From contig NC_041363.1 of assembly GCF_900634415.1 (NCBI RefSeq), positions 7,239,463-7,303,462 on the forward strand: a stretch of 64,000 nucleotides of DNA. The letters are read 5' to 3'. The DNA comes from Cottoperca gobio. Lineage: Eukaryota > Chordata > Actinopteri > Perciformes > Bovichtidae. Below the pieces are notes generated by a model, which made no database searches, was not told where the DNA came from, and saw only the letters and a program-made list of their open reading frames with translations. The position numbers and the translations under genes were made by a program. This document shows positions 50,340 through 62,900 of this stretch, one piece after another (position 1 is the first letter of the stretch; every line of letters starts with the position of its first letter).

Positions 50340-53300
50340 AAAGTGTCATGCGCGTGTTTGTGTGTTTGGTATACGCGCTGGCATGCGTGTGTGCGCGTGT
50401 TCTTAGAGACCCAAGTAAACTGAAGGCAAGTGATATTTTTCTTTATTCAAGTACTTACATAGAAATAACAAAACAATTGCATTACAACAAACTGAAGTGC
50501 CAAGTAAACAGGGGAGCACATCTCCCCATCACAAGGATATAGTAAAATTCATTTCAATATTCAGCTCATCATAAAAGGACCTTATTATAAGGTAATAAAA
50601 ACATGAAATAGGCTAAAGACATCCACAACATTTTAAACAAGACCCCTTGTTTTCTTGAGAAAAAGAAAAGAAAAAAGCCAACAGAACAGTTATCCCAGTG
50701 TGTGTTTTTGTTGTTAGGTGTATCCCATTTCAACCAATGTGAATTATTTTCATGCATAATAAAGAAATGAGCACCACCCACAGCATCAGAGGGCAGCACT
50801 TTGGAACATTTCCGTGCACATGCAAACATGAGGATATACTGTAATGAAAAGGAAACACAACACAACAGAAAACAGTGAGTATTGACTCCATCTGAACACC
50901 ATAGTGTCACCGCTGAAGACCACGAAATCCCTGAAGCCACCCTGTAGTCCATAAGATGACATGAGTAGCCTATAATATCTACACACATTATTGAAATCTC
51001 TTAAAACGTGAGTTTTTTTTTTTAAATCTTGTAATCATTAATTGTCACGAATGAGCCCAAGCCTATTGCCGTGCCCATGGCCAACTTCACGGAGACTAAA
51101 TCAAACAGTTAAACACAAACATTAGCACAAGGCTGCCTTCAACTGCAAGCAGACTGAGGTCACATTTATGATTTGTTTCTCCTGTGGAGTTCTCATCTCA
51201 TATTGTTTTTGATCAGCCAACCCTGCAACCCAGTTTGGCACAAAGATGGCTGCTGATGTTGGCTGAGATCCAACGTAGAGCAGAGAACGAGGATGAGGCA
51301 AATTCCAATTTCAGAGCGTTTCAGCCGCCCACTTTTGGACAGTAAAATATGAAAAAAGCATAAAATAAATTATTCTTAGAGAAGCATTATTAAGAGGGGG
51401 TTGTTTCTGAGTTTGTTTAACAAGTCATTGACATACATCTATAGCATTCACACATTACACAGAAGGATTATTGTTGAGCAGAACATGTTGCATTCTGTAT
51501 TGATCACCCACCAAACTATATTGAAGGAGTGGGATGGAGGGGATCATATACATTTTTTACAAAATCTATCCATCCATTACAAAAGTGTCACAAAACAAAA
51601 GTGACAAACAAAGTGATAGGATATGACTGATGAAATATTGAGTTTGCAAAGTGGTAATTACATGGCTTCATTTAGATGTGGAAATGGTTTGGTGTAGTCT
51701 CCGCCTTACCCTGCATCATTCCTCAACACAAAGCAAACATAAACACTGTTTTCTCTCAGAGGAGGCCACATTCTATATATTATAATTAAAAACATCCATT
51801 CTCACCAGCAAAGTGTCAAATCAAGAGCACACAAGAGCATAATTTTTGGTCAAATAAATTAAAAAAGATTCAGAGTCTATAATGAACAGTGTCTAACATC
51901 AAATTATTCTATATAAACATGTTGTATCTTCTATCACCTCATGCACTATATATATTCTTGTGTGCTGACTCCATGAGGCCATCTGCTTCATGATGTTTAC
52001 ATTAGAGGCTGTTGCTCATTGCAAGATTTAAGATGGACAATCCGAATGTACTGTTATAATCTTAGTTATTATCTCGTGAATTATCTGGGATCAGACTTAA
52101 GAAATGTTGTGTAATGTAATGTGTGAGAAGTTTGTTAGGTTGTGATTTCAGTTGCATTGTGCATTGAGATAAGCTTAGAAAAGTTCCGTTTGCCAGCCAT
52201 GCAACAAAATAATTTTTTATGATACAAAACTATTGATTTACAGATAGATGTTACAGGGTGAGTGGACTTTTAAACTATCTGAAAACGTGTAAGGAGGTCT
52301 GTTCATTTAACCATGTAGATGAGTTGAGAAAAGACTCTCTGAGGCCAAATTAATTGGAAAATAAGTGGACACTTGCCAGGAAGCTCAGCAGTGAAAACTG
52401 GTTGTTACAGGAAAGGGAAAACATGGCCTTCTGCATGCACTGTGCTCTCTGTGGCTCTGCTTTTCTGAACCTTTCTTTTGGCCTTTGCATTTGTCAGTCG
52501 ATATTCTCTTTAAGTCTGATTGCCGTGTCTACTGACTGGTACAATATGTTTTTTTTCAGCTGATAACAATGTTTATAATAAATTCTCTGCCTCGCATACA
52601 CTCTTAAATAGCCAGAGAGCACAGCCAATAACCAGAAATATGGTCGGTCAAAGTAAATGGAGAGGAGAAGTTTATCTGGTATTCGAGCCATGAACGTAAA
52701 GGATAAAATCAAAAATTACATTAGCACATGGGCAAAGTTATTACACTCAAATTTCCCTTAACAGGGCCATAATGCAGTTTTGGAGAAAAAACGTCCTTTA
52801 CAGAGATTAGTAAAAACATGTTTATAGGTAAATACGATTATGCTGGCATCAGAACGTTTTATCAAATGCTTTCATTGGTCCATATTGTTATAATACACTT
52901 TTAAGATCCCGTAGAAGCTCATGGAAGAGATGAGCCTACACAAAATGTTTCACTGAATGATTTAAGATTCCTTCTATCAGGACAAAGATCAATAAGGAAC
53001 TGAAAAATATTAGCATTGCCCTGTAATGCATTTTGTTTAAGAAATGATCCAATCATTTAGTCTTCTGTCTATCTGAGAACAACCAGCGTTTTCTAAGGAA
53101 TGGGGAAGATGTGTTAATTGAAATAACTGATTGCGACTATAATGGAGATAAACAAAATTTTAAAAGTCTTGCTGTTTATTCAGAGAACACATTCGTGCTT
53201 CTTTAAACCAATTACCACTTTAAAATATACAAATGGTGCAAATGTTATGATTGTTTTTTTTTCTTTTATGGAAGAGAATACACCATATTTGGCACTATTG

Positions 53301-54814
53301 CAATGCTCCAATTTTTTTTGCAATGACAACAAAATATTCTGTATTATAACTACATTACTAAAAGCTTTAAGACACATTCTGCACAAACATTCAGTCAATT
53401 GAAATTTCTTGTTTATGCAGACATTTGTATTTACATAGTGTGCATGAAGGCATGCACATATATGCACAATTTAATACTGAATTATGGTGCGTTTGACATT
53501 TGAGTACAAAAGGGAAACTACTGTAGCTACCTGCATACATGTTTGTATACTGTACAAAAACAACAAGTCCTTAAGTTACAACTCAGTTTCAGTCTCTCTG
53601 TATTAGAAAAAATGTAAACATGGATTTGGACATTTTCATTTTTCTCTTACCATATGCTGGTCATCTTTTGGTGATTCATACCAAGTAGTTTAGACTTTTT
53701 ACACTGTAAATCTTTCATTCATCTTTGCTTTCATATACTGCTGGTTTGCAACCCAGTGTAATGTATTTAAATAGTTCAGTCTGTCTAACTGTGCTCTTAG
53801 TTAATTTGATTTACGGGTTGGTGGCATATGTCACGAATATATTGCATATAATTGCAGAACTCAAGAAAACTGAAAAAATGAACAGTATTGGTGGGCTTTT
53901 CAAAAAAAGCAACAGAAATTATATCTGGTCACACCACATAAAGCCACCATATAAAAAAAAGGCAACACAAATACACAGTGTCTCTCAGTGACTATAAATA
54001 AATAAAGTATTGGCAAAGGCATTGATTGCTGCAGGCATGTTTGCTTTATAAGTACAGGTAACAGGACAAGACATCGGTTTGCTTTGTGTAACCCATTCAG
54101 TCATTATCTAGACTTAACCAAATTATGCAGATAAATTTAAATCTGAGATACGGTGTTTGAATCTGATCTTTATGTGTGCTAAGCTGATATCACTGTTATG
54201 TTTGGCAAATGTCAGGCACAATAATAAGAACAAGGTTGGCTGTGTCACCACAATACATTTGGCACATTCTTTTGAGAAAACATTCAAATATAAAATAAAA
54301 AGCACAACACCTCAACAAAAACAACAAAAAGACGGTCAAGTGCCACTAATAAGGTATCCATGACAGTACACAAATATAACCAATTGCACTTTTAAACAGC
54401 CTAATAAAATGAATGCATACATCCCAGACAACTCACCCTTTAAATAAGCTCCCTTGTAATTTTGTCTGTTTTTGACACCTATGATGGATTCTGGCTTCCT
54501 TCCAATTTAGAAATTCTCAGTAAAATTTACAAAAGTGTATCCAGCCCAACAACCTATGTGTGGCCCTTCTTTGTGTTGGCACCGTGTTACAGTAGCTGAG
54601 CCTCTGAGTAACTTGGAAGAGAAGGGCGTAGCAGCCTTTCCCCTCTTACTTAAACTAAAGGCATCCATCTCAAAATAGAAGGAACTGAAAAGAGCAGGGG
54701 ATGTAAAAGAGAGGAAGAGAGTCACCTATTTATCTCATAGTGGACGTGATCCTGTCTTCCTAAGTCTCTTTATGGGGCATGGTGAGGGTCCAGTCCAAGT
54801 GTACGCAGTGACGG
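50340..54814 (-). terminator. Likely EGR3 3' UTR and downstream DNA
   Basis: AT-rich DNA without coding potential between the EGR3 stop and BIN3. Minus-strand AATAAA hexamers occur at 53175-53180 (3' UTR about 1.6 kb) and 50442-50447 (about 4.4 kb). A long, AU-rich 3' UTR is known for mammalian EGR3; which signal is used here is unknown. Confidence 0.5.
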
Positions 54815-57800
54815 TCATGACGTTCCCACTGTTGGCCCCCCACAGGAGCTGGGTGGCGAGCTGTGACTCCCAGCTGCCCCACTGTTCTTGTCAGCTGGCT
54901 TCTTGTCCTTCTGTTTCAGATGAACCTTTGCGTGTCTCTTTCGCTCGTCACTTCTGGCAAACTTGCGTCCACAGAACTCACAGGAGAAGGGTTTCTCGCC
55001 TGTGTGTGTGCGTATGTGTGTGGTCAGGTGGTCACTACGGCTGAAGGAGCGCATGCATATTCGGCACTGGAAGGGTTTGTGACCTGTGTGGATGCGAAGG
55101 TGACGCGTGAGCTCGTCTGAGCGTGAGAAGCGTCTGTCACAGTTCTCTGCCGGACAGGCGTGAGGGCGTTCGTGGACGGGGGTTTTGCTGGGACGATTGG
55201 GGTACTTCCTCGGTCGGATGGGTTTGAGGGTGAGAGTCTGTGGCGGTGGGTGGTGCTGAGGAGGGTGCTGCTGCCCGCCAATGAAACCTGGGTGAATCTG
55301 CTGCTTGTCTTTGAACGCCCTTATGGTCTCCAGGGGTGTGATGGGTGGAGGGTTGACTCGGATGGGGTCCATGGTCTGGAAAGGCTTGTGCTCCATCACG
55401 CCAACCTCACCCTGATGGTGGAAAAGGTTGTAGTCAGGGATCATGGAGAAAAGGCTGCCATCCATGGAGGCTTTGGATGTGGAGTGATAGTCATTGCCAG
55501 GGTAGGCTAGAGCCGTGCTGGTGGCAGGGCTGTGGTGGAAGGAGACCTGGTCCTGGTACAGGTCACTGCAGGTGGAATAGGCAGGCAGTGGCGGACCATA
55601 TACCTGCTCCATATCTGACGTCTGTCCGCCCATGCCGCCTGCGGAGGATGATGTCTGCGACGTTACCGTACCGGGTGATGGAGAAACGCCAAGGATCCCC
55701 GCGCTGACAAGACTGATGATATTGTTATCAGAGCACCAACCAGAGCCACCAATGCCACCTGACGGAGGAGTGTCAAAGGCAAACTTCCCCAGATAAGTGA
55801 CAGTCTGCCCGCTGCGGTTGGACTGGAAGCTGGATCCATACTGAATCTCTGCGCTTGTTTTCTCGCTTCCCATGCCCAGGTCCATGATATTATCTAGATA
55901 GAAGCAAATAAAAAAGAGATATCATGAATAAATCATCCATATGGTTGCACAAACATGAATATAAAATGCAATCAGTTGGGAAGAAAAGCCTGTAAAAGTG
56001 ATAATGTGGCACAAGTTGTGTAAAAAAAAGTCTAGAAAATTCACTTTGTCAAGCTATATGATCTTGAAGTGTCAGTCCTCGGTTTGTCCGAAATTCAGCT
56101 TTTCTGCATATCTCTGTAATAATGTGCCAACAGATCAAAAATATAAGAAGTCCACTAGAGTTCATAAAGAAATGTGAGCGCTGTCAGACCTGTAAGTTAA
56201 GTGAGTGACTGCTGCATGTGAGACAGTGGTGTCTCTCTCTCTCAGATCCCACAAGCTCTCATAAATCAAGACCTAAACACCCCCTTTGATCCAGTCATTG
56301 TGTCCCTCAGGAGGACAGCCAAACTGAATGGCAAGATCTGATTTCTTTACAGCAGGGAGGATTAAAAGGCAGACGCCACATCTATCACGCTCAAGGATTC
56401 AAAACACATTTGCAGCATAGAACATCTGCACATAACGGGGGTAAAAAATTTAAGTGTTTCCAATCCAATCTCGGCATTAGTGAGCTTAACAACATTTTCA
56501 CAAATTTCCTTGATATTTTAATTGTACAGAATCTTACACTTCACTCTGCATATGCACACACTCACACACACACACGCACACATAGTCGCACACACATTTA
56601 ACTTATTCCAAAGATGCCATAAAAACCATCACAGATGTGCTTAATGGGGATACATTTATGTGCTGATCGTGCTCTGAGGGCTTAATGTGAGACATTTGAA
56701 AAGAATTCTTTCTTTAACAGAAGTTAAAATAGACATCTCTTTTCATTTGCAGAAAATCATACACAGGAGTGCTTTAATATTCACTCCCAGTAATTACAGC
56801 CTGCTGGAATTTGGCTAAAGGCAAATCATAATGGAACAAACAAAAGCTAAATTACGTATACCTTTTTTTTTTTTTTTTTTGGGGGGGGGGGGGGGAGGCT
56901 TATAGAAAGCAAGCATGAGTTGATATTAATGCATTTTACTCTAAATCTTTAGTCTTTTGGAGGTAATTTGAACTCTGAGGTATTTAAACACAATGAGGGG
57001 CATACAATAAAGTCATCACTCTTTTCTTATAGGTCAGTGTTGAAGAGAAAAGCACACACCTGCTCTGTAAAATGACAGCATGGTCCTTTAAAATGTATTA
57101 TTGTTATTTGCACAACAATATCATACATGCTAAAAATACATATATATAAATTATATATAAAGAGTTTATACTGTGAATTGATCAAGGGCTACTATAATTA
57201 AAACAGCAACACACACCTGTACTGATACACATATTTCTTTTTATGTTCAGCTTCATTCCATTTGTTTTAATATTTCCTGTCAGAGGTCACATAAAATAGC
57301 CTACATTTTTATTGTCGTGTTTATATGTCATATGTCGCATGTGTGTTGCTTTTATTTAATTCACTTATTTAAAAAAATCAGGATACTATTTATAAGACCT
57401 GGCGCCGAGATAATTAAATAACGCACACTTCTTGGGTAAATAAGGGGGGCATATTTCGAGGGTAATTGAAAATTATGGCCGTATTAATTTGTGAAGAAAA
57501 AAAACTTGAGGATAAAAAATGATTCATGAACAAAGTTCGACAATGTAAATGTAAATTGCGGTTTCTGCTTCACATGGTGATCTTCGCCACGTCAGGATAC
57601 TGAAGATTTAGTATATTTCGTGCAGCATTGACCCATCACCTCAGAAGGTGAGCCTGTACAATTAGTGATTGATTTAATGCCAACACTGAGCCGAACCAAC
57701 AAGTCATCTTTGTAGGCGTCTGAATTAATCAGAAATATACTTAATCTGGACTAAGCAATAAATAAATCAATATCTCCGGCCTCGCATTTTAGTGACTAAG

Positions 57801-58674
57801 AGGGTTCAAGGGCCCTGCGTCTAAACATGTTTCATATCGGGAAAAGCAGCCACACACGCCTACTTAAATCCAATCTGTGACATGTTAATAGAGTTGTGAA
57901 TGAAAGTCATTGTCTAATGTAGTTGACCCATCTTTGCGGGTGGATGTAAGATTAATAAATCAGTGGCATTTGTAGTTTGACTACATTAATTAGACACGTT
58001 TTCTCATAACCTACAGATTTCATTTTCAATCAGGAGCCGATTGCGTTTTTAAGGGACTTTGCGTAAAACTGCCTTTTTTTCACAGCCGTTTATAAGACAT
58101 TTCCTCAAACACGCCTCAGTTATGTCTGATTAAAATCACTATACATCTATAGATTTGCTTTAATATGATATCTTAGCCGATGGTTTAAAAAAAGAAAAAA
58201 GTTTTGATATGAGTACACTTGCGTTTTTCACGTTGCGTGTAAAAATCCTGACATTTCGGCTGCGGACAATGAAGAAAATAAAAAGAGACCAATTAAATCA
58301 CATGGCCGACCTGAAAGTCAGTCATTTTAAAGGTGTATCTAATTCATAGTGACCAGTGTTACACCTGACCCCGAAAAAAGTATTCAGTACGGCAGTGTGC
58401 CTTTGTGCGCAAACAGGTGCTCCGAGCCCCGAGACAACTGTTGCCTTTCGCGCACATAGCAGTTTGAAGCACTTTAATCAAAACACACACACACACGAAA
58501 AAAGTAAATGAAAATCTTACCTGTGTTCATCTGTGAATAGTGGTTAATAGATTCCGTACTGGTGAAAATATTCATAGACGTCGGGATGTCCTCTTCTGGG
58601 TAGAGACTGTCAGGGATCGTGTTTATTAAACTGCTCATCGTAAGAGGGAGCTTCTCCGCTAGTTTCCCTGTCAT
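54815..58674 (-). CDS. egr3: Early growth response 3, C2H2 zinc-finger transcription factor
   Basis: Two coding exons on the minus strand, 58521-58674 and 54815-55893, with a GT-AG intron in phase 1, as in the mammalian gene. The protein is 410 aa (human 387). It begins MTGKLAEKLPLTMSSLINT and contains TVTYLGKFAFDTPP and NIISLVSAGILGV, both EGR3 signatures. PITPLETIRAFKDK (about 235-248) lies in the region that binds NAB corepressors in EGR proteins. Three C2H2 fingers (about 296-376) carry the EGR recognition helices RSDELTR, RSDHLTT and RSDERKR, which read GC-rich GCGTGGGCG-type sites. A His/Gln/Pro stretch (GGQQHPPQHHPPPQ) before the fingers and a Gly-rich insert near residue 95 account for the extra length. 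A second ATG at residue 55 (MDLGMG, exon 2) could give a short form. EGR3 is an activity-induced immediate-early gene; the upstream SRE and CRE motifs fit that. Confidence 0.98.
55894..58520 (-). other. EGR3 intron
   Basis: A 2.6-kb AT-rich intron. It contains an 18-T/15-G tract (56863-56895) and short CA repeats (about 56555-56600). No exon or transposon is recognised. Confidence 0.85.
56863..56895. repeat. T18-G15 homopolymer junction
   Basis: Eighteen T immediately followed by fifteen G on the plus strand (C15-A18 in the EGR3 sense). Confidence 0.95.
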
Positions 58675-59047
58675 AGCAATTATATTCAGTCCGACATTTA
58701 TAAAAAGGACAACTCGCAGGTATCCAAGTAGTTACAAAAAAACAGCGGGTGTTCTCAAAGTGGAAAACACAGGTGTGGATCAGGCGTGGAAAAAAAGAGG
58801 AGAGGAGCAGGGATGGATCCTGTTGCTGTAGCTGTCCAAGTATCCCGCGGAGGACGAGCAGCGCCGGTTATCTCCTCCTGTGTGATCACAGGCTACTGTT
58901 GATATTAATCTGATCACTGTGGAAGCTGATGGGCTGCTTGTGGGGGAATTTGAAGTCTGTGAATCAATGGAGGAGGTGGTGGTGTTGGTTGCACAAGAGC
59001 AGCTCTACTTGCTCTATTGGAGCTGGATAGGGGACTCCAGTCTGCCT

Positions 59048-59059
59048 GTATTAAATAGG
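59048..59059 (-). promoter_or_regulatory. egr3: EGR3 TATA-like box
   Basis: On the minus strand CCTATTTAATAC, a TATTTAA-type TATA element about 375 bp upstream of the start codon. It implies transcription starting near 59020-59030 and a 5' UTR of roughly 350 bases. Confidence 0.55.
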
Positions 59060-59076
59060 GGGATGGAACATTTGCG

Positions 59077-59083
59077 TGACGTA
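59077..59083 (-). promoter_or_regulatory. egr3: CRE-like site upstream of EGR3
   Basis: TGACGTA on the plus strand (TACGTCA on the EGR3 strand) is a near-consensus CREB/ATF half site, between the TATA-like box and the proximal CArG box. Confidence 0.55.
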
Positions 59084-59088
59084 GATGA

Positions 59089-59098
59089 CCATATATGG
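59089..59098 (-). promoter_or_regulatory. egr3: Proximal CArG box (serum response element)
   Basis: CCATATATGG, a perfect palindromic CC(A/T)6GG binding site for serum response factor, about 35 bp upstream of the TATA-like box. Such sites drive the immediate-early response of EGR genes. Confidence 0.75.
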
Positions 59099-59159
59099 AC
59101 AGAGCACCCAGCTCAGGCTCTCCGCGCGTCAGTCCGTGGAAACTATAGTGGAGGCAAAA

Positions 59160-59368
59160 GCTCCGATAGATAGATAGATAGCTACAAAGTTTACAAAATC
59201 TTCACGGCTCCTCCAGCTGCGTCCTTCTTCGAGATGAGCCTGCGGTTCTCCTCTGTTCCTGTCCTTGTGGAAAACATTATCATGATTCAACAGCTGTTAT
59301 CTGTATTATTGTCAGGCATTATGATGTCCATTGTGGACTATCAGGCACACTGTGAGCTTTTTATGCAG

Positions 59369-59435
<67 letters not shown>

Positions 59436-59872
59436 GGAGAGAGTGTGTGTGTGTGTGCACGCGCGAGAGAGACAGAGAAAGAGCGCGTGTTGTGGCTATA
59501 GGGGCAGTCACTCGTAAATCTGACTACTTTAAGTCATAAGTTAGACCTGCATACTGTTTGTTCATATTCTACAAACATTGATCAAATATTGGAAGAGGCT
59601 TCTTGTTGGCTTTTCTTTTAAACTACTTTGTGCCCAAATAACCTGCAGAAAAAAAAGACTGCTTTTATGTTGCACTTTGCTCTTGGTAAACGTGCACACT
59701 TCGTGCCGTCCTGTATTGCAGAACAAGTGGTTCAAACCCTCTTTTTCATGCAGCAACACTTACAAAGACAGTAATTGACGGAGTTAATCGCTTGTAAATA
59801 TTGCAAGCAGCACATTGTAAATCCACAGGCTTGCTTTGACTTGGAGCCCAAGTGACCGCTTAAGTGGAAACT
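59160..59872. repeat. Upstream EGR3 region with GATA and GT/GA microsatellites
   Basis: A short GATA repeat lies at 59164-59182. A (GT)n tract of about 55 bp (59370-59424) runs into GA-rich and mixed GT/GA sequence to about 59490. The remainder up to the distal CArG box shows nothing recognisable. Confidence 0.85.
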
Positions 59873-59882
59873 CCAAATAAGG
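59873..59882 (-). promoter_or_regulatory. egr3: Distal CArG box (CCTTATTTGG) with nearby GC box and ETS site
   Basis: On the minus strand CCTTATTTGG, a perfect SRE core. Within 50 bp lie GGCCCCGCCCC (59891-59901, Sp/EGR-type) and TTCCGG (59928-59933, ETS-type, as used by ternary-complex factors). It is about 850 bp upstream of the presumed start. Confidence 0.65.
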
Positions 59883-59939
59883 CAGTGTCCGGCCCCGCCC
59901 CTTCGTGTCTGTATTTGGACATGTGAGTTCCGGGTGAAG

Positions 59940-62900
59940 TAGAAGTGGAAAAGTGATCGGAAGCCACAGACGCTCAAAGAGATCACAGTGGACACATCGT
60001 CATGGGTCGTTTTTCATACATACGTAAACATACAGTGGTTGCCTTATAATGTTTCTAAAAATATCCCCCTTATTATTCTATTTGTTACACACAAATGCAA
60101 GAATTACTGAAAGCCATTGGGGTCATTTGCTGCTTTCATATAACTATTACATTATCTTGTACACTCCTATTTAATAGTTCAGTGAGGATTTGCTTAGTTT
60201 GTTAGGCTATGAACTTCATCTGTTTTCTGCTGTTGCTGGAACAATATAAAACAAACAGGCCTTTTGCAAAATTCACAGAAAACATTGAATGAAATGTCAG
60301 TGCCTGAATATTCAGACCTGAGAAATTAATAGTACCTCAATGAACCAGAAGTGTAAACAGAGTGTGTGGGAGAATTAGTCTGAATCATGCTCTGTGTTTA
60401 GGGGGCTAACACAAACAGAGCAGCCAGTGATCTTGTGTGGCTCATCACCACAGGCAAGTCCTCCGTGTATGTCTGTGGTGTTTTATGAGTAGCAGTCATA
60501 CCAGCGGGCAGAATGAGCAAGGTCCTCACAGGGTGTCCTGTTCACTGTCTTGTGCCTTGAATCAATAAAATAGACAACAATGAACCTCATGGACTTGATT
60601 TAAAATTCAACACTCGTGTCCGGACCAAAGATAGATTTTCTATGTTGACTTAATCATCTGCCTGATACTGACTCACGTCCTAAACTAGTTCTCTATATGA
60701 CTTTTATCACATTGATCCATGTCAAAAGTTCAAAAAGTCATTGAGGCTAAACATTGTATGACATATATCTGCATATGTACAGCTATTACCAGGCCTTAGA
60801 AATCACTGATTTAGTGATTATATATATTGTTTTCAGTTTTTAAATTGTGGTACAGTGAAATTCAGTTTTACATAAGCTGTTAATGTTGTGTTACATATCT
60901 ATTTGTAATATAGTCATTTAAAAATACAACCATTCGTTGGATGGGACACACAGTTCTGTATCGATTCTTCAAAGCACACTGCTTCTGAAACAAAGGAATA
61001 ATGTTAATTGGTGAAATACTTTTTGAATGTAATTTTACCAACAAAATACACATCTCTGGAGTGTTTCTGTTAACATATGAAATAAGCTGTAGTGTGTATA
61101 CTGCACAACTGAACAAACCTAGGAGTGTATTAATTATACTTGGTTTGAACTAAAAAACAGGAAAGCCTGACAGTATTATGTAATGCAGAACAAAGCTATG
61201 ACCTACAGCCTCATATTACACATAACAGGTAGTATTTATAGCAGTTTATTGCATTATATTATATTCTGTGTTGTTCCTGTTTTTTAGTTCAGCGCATGAA
61301 GTTGTACAGGTTGATCAGTGCAGTGGGAGATCCGTGGAAAAGGCGGTCATGTTTATGAATGCAAACAAATGAGAGAATCCCCTCAGGTCAGCGTGATAAG
61401 GACTGTACTATGGTGTCTCTCCTCTGAACGCTTTTGCGGTTGGAAAGTTGGCCAGCCCAGGTGGAAACCTACCTGTTGCAGGCTTATTTCCTCGACTGTG
61501 AGCTAGGTCAGTGTTTGTGGTGGCAGTAGATCTCTTTGACTGTAGTGTCCTGGCTCCTTTGCATACGGGGATTTAAAGCACAGTGGAAAACTGCCCAGGC
61601 ACTGTGGATATATAGTCAAATTAGTTTAGTTTTTCCAGGCTTCACAGGGAAGACTACAGCTGTTGTTCCTCGCTGTTACTTAGATATCTGTATAGATAAA
61701 CATATTCCTAATTATACCAACAGTAACCACACAGTAACACTATCTTTATTCTACATTACTGTTTAAAGCAAATGCCTCTATGTGTATTATGATCAAGAAT
61801 ACATAAATGTTGACCTCATATCTCCAAACTATGACTTTTTCAACCACAAACTGCTTTTAATTTAAGATGACCAGCATCGGATTATCTCCGATCTAAATGA
61901 AGTTAACATGTTTATCACATGAAAACATAATGGTTACACATTTCTTAGGAGCAGATCATTCGAACGTGCGCTATTTTGTTGCATATTTTACTCATCACAT
62001 CATACGTAAAGATATGTTGAACACTATTAAAATCCTACCTTTCACTGCTATCTGTCTGGATTATGTGTTTTTCACAGCTCACAGGAGAGATAGAAATGTG
62101 CATTTAAGAGGCCGACGCAGATACTTTAGCAAAACCATTTAGAGGTCAAAAGGTGCATTTTGAAATCTGCATTTCTCGTTGTTTACTGACATTTGTGGAG
62201 ACAAATCGTTTTCTAGAGTCTAAAAATAAGGATAATAAATAAGGATATTCATGTTATTTGACTGTAGAGGCGGGATTCAAACCTCCAGGTGGACTAAAGT
62301 GCACTGAGTCGGTCAGATTTGCAGAACAATACCAGTCTGTTGGGGTCAAACATGCAGAAAATACATGTGCAAAGTGGTCAGCAGACCACACTGTTGACAT
62401 GCTTCGAACAGATGTCACACCCAAAATCCATTTTGCCACTGCTCACAACAAGTGATGAACTGCAGGAAGTCCCCAGTGAAATAAATCTTCTGCACTTCTT
62501 CAGCAGCAGCGAGAAAAGAAGAATGGAGCTCAAGTCATCGTGCATATTAGATCACTTAGTGCCGGTTAGGCAATTGAATTGATTATACAAATTCCTTTTA
62601 ATTAATGTAAGTTTGAATTAATTAAGAAAATATTAAATACCTTTCCCACATCGACAGGGGATGTGAGAAACATATTTTTTTTTCTTCCAGAGAGGCAATA
62701 TATTGTGTACCGTTGAACTACAGCTGTCAGTTTTTCTTAATCAGAATATTTCAACTCTCCTGACATTTGGAGTAAAAATAAACACATTCAAGGAAGCCGA
62801 GTGGCAAAACCCAGCTGTTTTGGCAGGATATCTCCGAGATATAAAGGAGGGAAAAAAATGCACAGTGTATTTGGAAGTACAAATCTTGGCATTTCAATGG

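Noticed and set aside
54863..55707. Plus-strand open frames of 76-116 codons
   Set aside because: They are antisense shadows of EGR3 exon 2.
62268..62290. GGGATTCAAACCT, which resembles a tRNA B box on the minus strand
   Set aside because: No matching A box, acceptor stem or cloverleaf could be drawn around it.
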